A DNA stretch of 64,000 bases. Source: RGIG9608 sp045612365. GTDB taxonomy: Bacteria; Bacteroidota; Bacteroidia; Bacteroidales; Paludibacteraceae. The notes under the pieces are model-generated. The model ran no database searches and was not told the origin of the DNA. It saw nothing but the letters and a program-made list of their open reading frames with translations. The translations under genes were made by a program, and so were the position numbers. Of this stretch, positions 43,749 through 50,637 are shown one piece after another (positions within the stretch are counted from its first letter, which is position 1; each line of letters begins with the position of its first letter). Location of the stretch: positions 1-64,000 of the forward strand of contig JAZKYY010000010.1 in the NCBI GenBank assembly GCA_045612365.1, given 5' to 3'.

Positions 43749-43934
43749 TTATTTAGTTATTCTTTTTTGTTCTTCTCTATCTTGTGAAGAATAGCAACCT
43801 ATTCCTCTTTTTTTTAGTGCCTTATTCCCTCCTATATGGATATTTGGGAATTTCCTCTTAAGAAAAAAAACACGTATTCCTAAAAGCATTACTGCCGAAA
43901 ATACTAATACGAAAACAACCAACAAACTTTTCAT
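43749..43934 (-). CDS. Small conserved membrane protein
   Basis: 61 residues from ATG 43934 (MKSLLVVFVL); eight more codons are open upstream but belong to the leader with its -7 element. One membrane helix (3-24), then a basic tail with FPNIHIGGNKALKKRGIGC and an SQDREEQ C-terminus, a pattern I recall from short Bacteroidota proteins annotated only as membrane or secreted protein. Function unknown. Confidence 0.7.
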   Translation of the reverse strand: MKSLLVVFVLVFSAVMLLGIRVFFLKRKFPNIHIGGNKALKKRGIGCYSSQDREEQKRITK

Positions 43935-43955
43935 CTCAAGGGCAATAAAACTCGG

Positions 43956-43963
43956 CAAATATA
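43956..43963 (-). promoter_or_regulatory. -7 element for the small membrane protein/OmpH genes
   Basis: TATATTTG on the minus strand matches TAnnTTTG, 21 nt before the ATG at 43934. No -33 TTTG at the expected place. Confidence 0.45.
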
Positions 43964-44006
43964 ACGATTATCTATTAATCCGTAAATATTAAAAAAGCAT
44001 AAAAGT

Positions 44007-44330
44007 TTATGCGGGAAATCTAAAACTTATAACCAAATCGAAAATGGTTGAGATGATAAGTGTAAGTGCCCAGAGATTAGAACCTGTAAACATAAAATAT
44101 GCCGATACTACCAATAGAACTGCACTAATAGCCAACATTTTATTTAATCGTTTTATTCTAAGGTCGGATGACGGACTTACCGTAAGAAAACGAAAAATAA
44201 TGACCAACGCAGCTCCTAAAGAAAATATATAGGGAGCAAAACTCAATTCAAATAACTGAATGGCTGCACCAGATACTACCAAAATGTATCCGACGAAAAA
44301 CATAATGTGGAGTAATGTTTGTTTTTTCAT
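44007..44330 (-). CDS. Four-helix membrane protein of unknown function
   Basis: 107 residues, four predicted membrane helices (about 7-25, 29-47, 63-80, 83-103), with a short polar loop (LTVSPSSDLRIKRLNK) between the second and third. It overlaps the FtsB-like gene by 4 nt, so it is co-translated with a division gene and a glycosyltransferase. I do not recognise the family. Confidence 0.75.
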   Translation of the reverse strand: MKKQTLLHIMFFVGYILVVSGAAIQLFELSFAPYIFSLGAALVIIFRFLTVSPSSDLRIKRLNKMLAISAVLLVVSAYFMFTGSNLWALTLIISTIFDLVISFRFPA

Positions 44331-44632
44331 TCTTCTATTATAAAAATTTCTTCGTTTGGTTTTTTCATCAAGAATTCTTCTCGTGCAAATTTTTCAATAT
44401 TGTCGTCTGAATTCAGAGCGTCCATTTTTTGTTTGTCAATCTCTATTTTTTCTTCAAAATAGGCAATTTCGCGTTTGAGTTTTTCAATTTTTATTTTGTT
44501 CATTACCCTTGAAGGAATGTTGTTGGAGTCAAAAACAAACATTATTAGTAGAAACAAAACAAACGCAATAACGTACTTTGTTTTACTGCTTTTTAAGATT
44601 TCTTTTATTCGTTGCAAGAAATTTTTTTTCAT
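44327..44632 (-). CDS. FtsB/DivIC-type septum formation initiator
   Basis: 101 residues: a cytoplasmic basic start, one membrane helix (about 18-34), a short coiled coil (IEKLKREIAYFEEKIEIDKQKMDAL) and the family's closing FAREEFLMKKPNEEIFIIEE. FtsB/DivIC works with FtsL and FtsQ in the division complex. Overlaps both neighbours by 4 nt. Confidence 0.85.
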   Translation of the reverse strand: MKKNFLQRIKEILKSSKTKYVIAFVLFLLIMFVFDSNNIPSRVMNKIKIEKLKREIAYFEEKIEIDKQKMDALNSDDNIEKFAREEFLMKKPNEEIFIIEE

Positions 44633-45657
44633 TTTTCTATGGTGTCTAAAATTTTTTGAATAATGATGTCTGATTCTATTTTTTGCAGACAGTCAAATGT
44701 GTTTTTAGGGCAGTGATTTGTTCCATTTATTGAGCAAGGACGACAAGGGAGGTCTATTTCTACAATATTTTCTGCAGATTGTTTCCAACCCAAATTTCCT
44801 GCAAAATAATGCGTTGATCCCCAAACGGAAACTACGGGTGTATTAACTAACGCTGCTAAATGCATATTAGCTGAATCCATCGATAGCATTACGTCGAGTT
44901 GTTTGATAAGCTCAAGTTCTTCACCCAACTGAAGCGATGTATGTACCGCATTAACGTTTTTGTAAATGGTGGCCCAGTCAAGTAAAATTTCGTTTTCTAT
45001 TTCGCCTGCGCCAAACAAGAATATTTTATAGTTGCCCTTTTTGTCAAAAAAATCAATGACTTCCTTTGTTTTTTTTAGAGGAAGAATTTTTCCTTTGGCC
45101 TGAGCAAAAGGAGCAATACCTATCCATTTCTCTTTTTTCTTGCCATAAATGGTCTCTATTTTTTGTGCAGTTTCGGGTTGGTTTGTCGCTAGGTGCTCAA
45201 ATTTATCGTCTGTCTCGAGATGTGATTTCTCAAATGTCTCTTTGTAACGATCAAACAACGATTTTATCGGTTTCTGTTTCTTGCTCTTCCAAAACAAAAG
45301 ACTCCACTCTTCTATTTTATTGGGAGATAGAGAGTATATTTTAGTTCCAGAAAACCAAAAGAGAATTCGGAGAAAAGTACTCCGAAAGTCATTCTGAAGA
45401 TCTACAACTGTGTCTATATTGTACAATTCTTTTAGTTCTCGGAAAAGACGCAACGTTCCGCCAATGCCTTTGTGCCGATGGCGAATGTCGGCAGGAGCAA
45501 ATTTAACGTTCGGCAACTTTTCAAATAGCGGAGCTAAAAAGAAACGAGACACCATCACGAAGTTTTTATCCTGATGATTGCGCACGAGCGAGTCGAGCAA
45601 CGGAATAACCATTGATACGTTGCTAATCGACGAAAATCTGATAATAAGAATGCTCAT
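44629..45657 (-). CDS. Glycosyltransferase family 9 (heptosyltransferase-like)
   Basis: 342 residues from ATG 45657 (MSILIIRFSSISNVSM); the open frame reaches 37 codons upstream without a family match. The GT9 features are IRFSSISNVSMVIPLLDSL, a KWIGIAPFAQAKGKILP donor-domain start and the nucleotide-sugar site DSANMHLAALVNTPVVSVWGST. A Cys-rich end (CRPCSINGTNHCPKNTFDC) is common in this branch. Role: adding a sugar to lipopolysaccharide core or a similar surface glycan; the sugar is unknown. Confidence 0.9.
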   Translation of the reverse strand: MSILIIRFSSISNVSMVIPLLDSLVRNHQDKNFVMVSRFFLAPLFEKLPNVKFAPADIRHRHKGIGGTLRLFRELKELYNIDTVVDLQNDFRSTFLRILFWFSGTKIYSLSPNKIEEWSLLFWKSKKQKPIKSLFDRYKETFEKSHLETDDKFEHLATNQPETAQKIETIYGKKKEKWIGIAPFAQAKGKILPLKKTKEVIDFFDKKGNYKIFLFGAGEIENEILLDWATIYKNVNAVHTSLQLGEELELIKQLDVMLSMDSANMHLAALVNTPVVSVWGSTHYFAGNLGWKQSAENIVEIDLPCRPCSINGTNHCPKNTFDCLQKIESDIIIQKILDTIEK

Positions 45658-45691
45658 AACCAATTCTTCTTTTTGCCCTTTGTTCTCCCGA

Positions 45692-45699
45692 CAAAGATA
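45692..45699 (-). promoter_or_regulatory. -7 element for the GT9-FtsB operon
   Basis: TATCTTTG on the minus strand matches TAnnTTTG, 35 nt before the GT9 ATG; it also argues for the 45657 start. Divergent to the secG promoter. Confidence 0.5.
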
Positions 45700-45733
45700 C
45701 GAAAAAATATCCCTCCTTTTTGTAATCAAAAAA

Positions 45734-45765
45734 TTTGTAACAGTTGAAAAAATGTGTTTACTTTG
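45734..45765 (+). promoter_or_regulatory. Promoter of secG
   Basis: TTTG (45734-45737), a 21-nt spacer and TACTTTG (45759-45765). The -7 element is one nt short, but the overall span of 32 nt equals that of the other promoters. Confidence 0.6.
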
Positions 45766-45790
45766 CAACCTTGAAAAAAAGGAGATAATT

Positions 45791-46129
45791 ATGTATACTT
45801 TACTTACTATTTTGATAGTGATTTTGGCGGCAGTTTTGGTGCTTATTGTTTTGGTTCAAAATTCCAAAGGTGGTGGTTTGGCTTCGAGTTTTTCGTCGAC
45901 GAATCAAATTATGGGAGTTTCTAAAACTACTGACTTTTTAGAAAAAACTACTTGGACTTTGATGGCGGCAATCATTGTTTTGAGCATTTTTGCTACAGCA
46001 GCGATTCCTCAAGAAGCGGAAAAGAAATCTACTCAATTGACAGAAGAAGTTCAATCGCATCAGCAACAAACAGAAGATGCTTCTCAGGAAATCCCTGGTT
46101 TTGCGGCTCCAGTTGATGCAGAGGAGTAA
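45791..46129 (+). CDS. secG: Preprotein translocase subunit SecG
   Basis: 112 residues from ATG 45791. Two membrane helices (about 3-22 and 53-72) enclose the SecG signature VQNSKGGGLASSFSSTNQIMGVSKTTDFLEKTTW. The Gln/Glu-rich C-terminal tail is usual in this phylum. It belongs to the SecYEG channel. The upstream open frame (from 45578) overlaps the divergent gene and is not coding. Confidence 0.95.
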   Translation: MYTLLTILIVILAAVLVLIVLVQNSKGGGLASSFSSTNQIMGVSKTTDFLEKTTWTLMAAIIVLSIFATAAIPQEAEKKSTQLTEEVQSHQQQTEDASQEIPGFAAPVDAEE

Positions 46130-46152
46130 AATTTTTCTAGAAAAAGAACAGT

Positions 46153-46188
46153 TAAAAACCAACTCAAAATTTTGGGTCGGTTTTTTTT
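46153..46188 (+). terminator. Intrinsic terminator of secG
   Basis: Stem AAACC-AACTC-AAAA / TTTT-GGGTC-GGTTT with one A-C mismatch, followed by a T-run. Confidence 0.7.
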
Positions 46189-46216
46189 ATTGTTAGTGGT
46201 AAATAATTTTTTTCTT

Positions 46217-46224
46217 TACATTTG
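46217..46224 (+). promoter_or_regulatory. -7 element for the DarT-like/Zor-like operon
   Basis: TACATTTG matches TAnnTTTG and is the only such match between secG and the operon. A transcript from here has a leader of about 228 nt. The -33 region is poor (ATTG at a wider spacing). Confidence 0.45.
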
Positions 46225-46458
46225 CCCTAGTATGATGAACGTGTGCAACATATTATTCCCATTAGAAACCTGCGAGTTTTCTACACACACACACAAGAAA
46301 TAGGGCGTTTTTGCCTACGCATAAGTTATACATAAGTCGGTCGATTTTGAAGGAAGTCGAGCGTTTTTTTTATTAACAGAATGTTTTTATATGTTCAATA
46401 TTATAAAAAATCACTTTTTAAGAGGGAGCATTCTAAAAAAATGAATTTCTAAAGGAAA
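46225..46458 (+). other. Long leader with short ORF and attenuator-like hairpin
   Basis: This stretch holds no long gene. A 23-codon frame runs from ATG 46232 to TAG 46303, ending in a Thr/His repeat from a (CA)n tract at 46281-46294. Then a hairpin with arms CG-TCGA (46338-46344) and TCGA-CG (46357-46363, one G-G mismatch) is followed by eight T, looking like an intrinsic terminator about 90 nt before the first gene. It may attenuate the operon or end a small RNA. Confidence 0.35.
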
Positions 46459-47724
46459 ATGGTTCTTATTTGGATAAAACGGATATTAGGTATAGTAACA
46501 ACACCATCAAATGAAAATGACGGTGATAAAATTGCATTGCTAAAATCGTTAGGCAAAGAACACTCCTTACAAGAATTAGACATTCGAAAGAGAATCACCC
46601 GGGAAGAAAAAGAAAAGATAAAATTATCTCCGATAAGCTGGTATAAGATTTTAATTCATAAACATATCGAAAGAGTTCCGAATAATATTTTTCAGGCATA
46701 TAAACTTAATAAAGTTTTGACTCTGAAAGAATTGAAGGAAGAACGATTAAAGAAAGAAGCTCATGAATTGAAAGTTCTAGAAGATAGTGTAAATGCCTTA
46801 CTTCTAGATATAGATTCCTTAATAAAAAATCGAAAAGCAGAAGATGCAAAACGTAAATTAAATACTGTTTTAGAAAAAATTGTCAAAGTAAAAGATTCTT
46901 CCATTCGATATAGACTTAATCAACTTCAAATTTCTTTAGATAAACTTCTAACAGAACTTAAAGAAGAGGAACTTGCAAGACTAGCAGAAGAAAGACGACG
47001 CAGAGAAGAAGAAGCCAAAAGGCAAAAGGAAGCAGAAGAAAGAGCAAAGAAAGAGAGAGAAAGGAAAGAGCGAGAAGAAAGGGAAAGGAAAGAAGCACAA
47101 GCAAAACGACTTGCCGATGAAGCAAGACGAAAGGAAGATGCAGAAAGGCAAGAACGCCAGCGGCTGGAGGCGCTTTCTTCTGAGTTAAAGGATGACTGGC
47201 AGGCAATAATTGATGTTTTGAATGAGAATGGTATAAGATATTTGTATCATTTTACTGACAGAAGCAATATTTCACTAATCAAAAGATATGGTGGGCTCTT
47301 ATCTTGGGCTTATTGTGAGAGGCATGGAATAAGAATACCAAAACCCGGAGGTGGTCAACTAAGTCGTCAATTAGATGTAAGCAGAAATCTACAAGACTAT
47401 GTAAGAATCAGTTTCACGAGGGAACACCCAATGAAATATAAAGCGAAAAATGATGGTAGAATAACCGACCCTGTAAATCTTATAATTGACATAAGAGCTG
47501 CTTGTATTGCAAGTGCATTGTATTCCAATAAGAATGCAACAATAATGCGTGAACCTGTAAACATTGGTAGTACAATTGACGATTTGAAACAAATACATTT
47601 TCGTTCGGTTAAAGCATCCAAACATTTTGACTTGGACGATGAAGAGCGTTCCTACTTCCAAGCAGAGATTATGATTAAAACATTCCTTTCCAAAAAGTAT
47701 ATAATAAATCTAGATAAATTTTGA
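46459..47724 (+). CDS. DarT-like ADP-ribosyltransferase on a charged helical rod
   Basis: 421 residues. Residues 1-14 are hydrophobic/amphipathic (LIWIKRILGIV); 110-165 look helical; 167-245 are an almost uninterrupted Glu/Arg/Lys/Ala run typical of a single alpha-helix rod. Residues 255-421 resemble the DarT (DUF4433) fold: YHFTDRSNISLI with H264 and T266 at the NAD-binding start, a Gly-rich GGLLSW, an R-x5-DYV-x3-F-x4-PM-x-Y block (D313-Y327) and a late AEIMI in which E403 sits where DarT has its catalytic Glu. Known DarT enzymes attach ADP-ribose to bases of single-stranded DNA and act as toxins or phage defence. The long N-terminal rod is not part of standard DarT. First gene of a four-gene operon. 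Target base is unknown. Confidence 0.75.
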   Translation: MVLIWIKRILGIVTTPSNENDGDKIALLKSLGKEHSLQELDIRKRITREEKEKIKLSPISWYKILIHKHIERVPNNIFQAYKLNKVLTLKELKEERLKKEAHELKVLEDSVNALLLDIDSLIKNRKAEDAKRKLNTVLEKIVKVKDSSIRYRLNQLQISLDKLLTELKEEELARLAEERRRREEEAKRQKEAEERAKKERERKEREERERKEAQAKRLADEARRKEDAERQERQRLEALSSELKDDWQAIIDVLNENGIRYLYHFTDRSNISLIKRYGGLLSWAYCERHGIRIPKPGGGQLSRQLDVSRNLQDYVRISFTREHPMKYKAKNDGRITDPVNLIIDIRAACIASALYSNKNATIMREPVNIGSTIDDLKQIHFRSVKASKHFDLDDEERSYFQAEIMIKTFLSKKYIINLDKF

Positions 47725-47727
47725 ATT

Positions 47728-48426
47728 ATGATATACGTCGTAAATAAAAAGCGAAAGCTGGAGAAAGTCAAAGAGGATTTCCCTAATGCAACGATATTGG
47801 ATATTACCTCAACCTCTAATATGAGATATGCGCAGATATTGAGTCCTTTCTATCCGCACATGAACATTCCCATACCATTTACGGAAGGACTGACGGCTAC
47901 ATGTGTAGAAGCCGTATGGCAAGGACTGAAGGTCTTTGATGGTGCGGATGTAGATTTTGCCACATTCAGAAATGACACGATGAGAGACTTGAAACGAACA
48001 GTTCGCAAGTATGGTATGCCAAAGGGACATCGAAAAGGAGCATACGGGAAAGAATTGTTAGGCTACTTTGAGGCTCGAATGCTCATTTATTTACCAACGT
48101 ACAAGTGGGTACTCGATAATGCCCCAGAAGTGCATCATGTAGTAGAACGCATAAAAGAGCAAAGCAAGATACATGATATAATTCTATTAGATTATAACAC
48201 CAACATCGATTTCCGAGATGCTTCAAAGCCGTTATCACATGCAGGGCTTGTAAAACTCTATATCGAAGGGAATTATCCTAAGGGCTTAGAGGGTTATCAG
48301 CCAATGACGAAAGATGAATTGGAGCAAAAGAAATTACGAGACAAGGAGCTGAGAAAAGAAATAAAAAAACAGGCAGAAATGAAAAAAATATTAGGAGATA
48401 TAACTCTATTTGATAATAACGAATAA
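47728..48426 (+). CDS. Possible NADAR-like protein, candidate antitoxin
   Basis: 232 residues, starting 3 nt after the DarT-like gene. No signal peptide or membrane helix. The order of motifs recalls NADAR (YbiA-like) N-glycosidases: an FYPH-type segment (SPFYPHMNIPIPF, about 50-62), then CVEAVWQGLKVF (about 71-82) in the place of the usual SVEHYYQAQKF, then an aromatic helix IYLPTYKWVLDN and a late DYNTNIDFRDASKPLSHAGLV. NADAR proteins remove ADP-ribose from guanine bases and are known partners or countermeasures of DarT-type enzymes. The similarity is remote and read by eye, so the call rests heavily on the neighbour. The tail (from about 195) is a Lys/Glu-rich helix. Confidence 0.5.
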   Translation: MIYVVNKKRKLEKVKEDFPNATILDITSTSNMRYAQILSPFYPHMNIPIPFTEGLTATCVEAVWQGLKVFDGADVDFATFRNDTMRDLKRTVRKYGMPKGHRKGAYGKELLGYFEARMLIYLPTYKWVLDNAPEVHHVVERIKEQSKIHDIILLDYNTNIDFRDASKPLSHAGLVKLYIEGNYPKGLEGYQPMTKDELEQKKLRDKELRKEIKKQAEMKKILGDITLFDNNE

Positions 48427-48438
48427 AATTACAACGAT

Positions 48439-49968
48439 ATGGAAAATATAAACGAATACATTGGTTTGATACTGGCAGTTGCCATTGTGCTTATTGTGAT
48501 AACCCTTCAAGTTATTAGTTTTATCGAAACACAAAATAAAATTAAAGAACTTTGTGGCTTGTTTAATGATGTAGAAAAACTTATTTTGAAAGAAACTTCT
48601 ATTACAACAAGCAATCTCAGTACAAAAAGGTCTTTACAAACATTCTTGAAGAATATTCCTAACCGTCATGTAAAAGACGAAGCTGAAGAGGAAGATGAGC
48701 ATACCGATTATACAGATCTTTCACTCGTAGTCTTCTCTAATGGAAGAAATGCCAACAAACGTATGCGAATGATAGTAGATAGAACTAATGAATATCTCTG
48801 TAAGAATACGGGCACAAGTGCAGATTTAGGGATACTTGAAGATATTTGTGACAATCAGAAGAATGCTCTTGAAGATGAAATACACAACAGCTTAAATGTT
48901 CCCCTTTATCTTGGATTGTCTGGAACATTTATCGGCATCATTACAGGTCTATGGGGTATTGATTTTCAAAAAATATTTGGAGTTGGAGGAGAACTTACAG
49001 GGCTTCAACATCTTCTATATGGTGTAGTAGTAGCTATGATTGCCAGTCTTCTGGGATTAGGGCTTACCGTATTTAACAGTGCCATTTCGTACAAAGCTGC
49101 AATTTCGAAAGCCAACGAGGGGAAAGGAGATTATATGGATTTTCTCCGTCGTGAATTGATGCCACTTTTGTCAAATAGTATGGCATCAAGCTTGAACTCT
49201 TTGCGAGGTGTACTTGGCCACTTTGTTGACAAGTTTGGACGAAATCTTGATGCTTATGCCGATTCTGCCGAATTACTTAATGACAATCTAGAGAAACAAC
49301 ATTTAGTATTAGAAGAAATTAACAAATTGAGTTTAACAAAAACTGCTAATAAAATAGCAGAAACTTTCGTTCAATTAAAAGATTCCTCCGACTCACTCTC
49401 AATATTTCAAACATATCAACAACAACTAAACACTACAATTGCTAATGTATCGGGAGTAGTTACTCAAATACAAACATTACTAACTAAATTTGAAGAGTTT
49501 TCTGTTGGCTTGTCACTTGTTGTCAGTAATCAAAACAAAACAAATGAATTGCAAAGAGAATTCCAAGAAGCCATAACAACACATTTCCCAACTGGTTCAG
49601 AAGCGAGGGATGCTTGGCGCAAGGAGTTTGATTTGTTTATATCGGAAGGGAAACAAGTTTCAGAGAGCCTGTCTACACAACTAACAGCATCTACAGAGCA
49701 TATTCAGAACTTCGTCGCAAATAACAAAGAATTCTTTGACACGTTTGATAAGATAAAAGAAGTACTTGCTACGATGGTACAATATACGCAAGTACAAGCC
49801 GATTGCTACAAGGATTTGAAGGGGGAAGTTTTGAATTTGCGTAAAGATTATAAGGATGCACAGCAAGAGTCCATCGAGTTACATAAGGCAACACTGCAAG
49901 CTGTAGATGCAATGACAAAAGCCATTAAAGATATAAACAAAAATAATTATGGCAAAAAAGAAATATAG
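48439..49968 (+). CDS. ZorA-like MotA/TolQ-type channel with long tail
   Basis: 509 residues. Three membrane helices: 7-28, 156-174 (LYLGLSGTFIGIITGLWGI) and 192-212 (LLYGVVVAMIASLLGLGLTVF). Helices 2 and 3 match the MotA/TolQ/ExbB pore core, with the small-residue GLSGTFIG and VVAMIASLLGLG faces. A cytoplasmic loop of about 125 residues lies between helices 1 and 2. About 300 residues after helix 3 are predicted mainly helical and low in proline, like the cytoplasmic tail of ZorA from Zorya anti-phage systems. Paired with a ZorB-like gene that overlaps by 20 nt. It probably forms a proton-driven complex at the inner membrane. Confidence 0.8.
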   Translation: MENINEYIGLILAVAIVLIVITLQVISFIETQNKIKELCGLFNDVEKLILKETSITTSNLSTKRSLQTFLKNIPNRHVKDEAEEEDEHTDYTDLSLVVFSNGRNANKRMRMIVDRTNEYLCKNTGTSADLGILEDICDNQKNALEDEIHNSLNVPLYLGLSGTFIGIITGLWGIDFQKIFGVGGELTGLQHLLYGVVVAMIASLLGLGLTVFNSAISYKAAISKANEGKGDYMDFLRRELMPLLSNSMASSLNSLRGVLGHFVDKFGRNLDAYADSAELLNDNLEKQHLVLEEINKLSLTKTANKIAETFVQLKDSSDSLSIFQTYQQQLNTTIANVSGVVTQIQTLLTKFEEFSVGLSLVVSNQNKTNELQREFQEAITTHFPTGSEARDAWRKEFDLFISEGKQVSESLSTQLTASTEHIQNFVANNKEFFDTFDKIKEVLATMVQYTQVQADCYKDLKGEVLNLRKDYKDAQQESIELHKATLQAVDAMTKAIKDINKNNYGKKEI

Positions 49969-50629
49969 TGACTCATTCTGGCTCAGTTATTCGGATTTGA
50001 TGACGAGTCTCTTTTTCATTATGCTAGTTTTGTTCATAATATGTGTGGCCAAAATGGGCAAAGCTTTAAATGATGCTAATGCTTCGAATGAACAATTAAA
50101 GCGTATTCTACAACTCGACACCATGTTTGTAGAACTAAGCAAAACGTCTGCGTTACAATATGTCGAGGAACAGAAGATGTTTGTTGCAAAGGATTTTATT
50201 GGTATTGAAATTTTTAATCCGTTTACAGGTTCAAATTGGGAAGAAGCAACTACTATTAAGCAAGAATATCTTCAAACAGTAGATTTTGTTGGACAATCTC
50301 TTTTAAAAGTCGTAAAAACACTATATGAGAAAAATCCAGATTTGAATTTCCAATTAGTTATTGAAGGTTATGCTGCTATTCCTTGGCAGCTACTTCAAAA
50401 TCACAGCTATAATGCAGATAATAAAAGAATGTATGAACTAAGCTACCATCGAGCATTATCACTTTATCGCAGATGGCTTTCAAAAGGCATAAACCTTCGA
50501 ACTTATAATACAGAAGTTATTATTGCTGGAAGTGGATTTAATGGAAACAATAGAGATAATAAAGTGGAAGAGAATAACAAAAGGTTTGTGATTCAGATTA
50601 TTCCAAAGATTTCAATGCCCTCCAAATAA
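49949..50629 (+). CDS. ZorB-like MotB/OmpA-type stator
   Basis: 226 residues. One membrane helix (about 17-37) preceded by WLSYSDLMTSLFF, in which D16 is at the place of the proton-binding Asp of MotB and ZorB. A short helical linker (about 42-65) leads to a periplasmic OmpA/MotB-like domain (about 85-222) with FQLVIEGYA, NKRMYELSYHRALSLYRRWL and NNKRFVIQIIP, the usual peptidoglycan-binding pattern. It overlaps the ZorA-like gene by 20 nt, so the two are made together. No flagellar, Tol or Exb genes are nearby, which excludes the common homologues. Last gene of the operon; only 8 nt separate it from the converging B12 receptor gene and no terminator is visible. Confidence 0.82.
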   Translation: MAKKKYSDSFWLSYSDLMTSLFFIMLVLFIICVAKMGKALNDANASNEQLKRILQLDTMFVELSKTSALQYVEEQKMFVAKDFIGIEIFNPFTGSNWEEATTIKQEYLQTVDFVGQSLLKVVKTLYEKNPDLNFQLVIEGYAAIPWQLLQNHSYNADNKRMYELSYHRALSLYRRWLSKGINLRTYNTEVIIAGSGFNGNNRDNKVEENNKRFVIQIIPKISMPSK

Positions 50630-50637
50630 TAATTTCC

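Noticed and set aside
45578..45790. Upstream extension of secG by 71 codons
   Set aside because: It overlaps the divergent GT9 gene and its promoter; SecG proteins begin at the MYTLLTILI helix.
46281..46294. (CA)n simple repeat in the leader of the DarT-like operon as a phase-variation switch
   Set aside because: The tract is only about seven CA units, lies outside the main gene and is too short to expect frequent slippage.
48439..50629. Reading the pair as flagellar MotAB or ExbBD/TolQR
   Set aside because: No flagellar, Tol or TonB-energising genes are nearby, the channel protein has a tail of about 300 residues and the partner has an OmpA-type domain, all closer to ZorAB.
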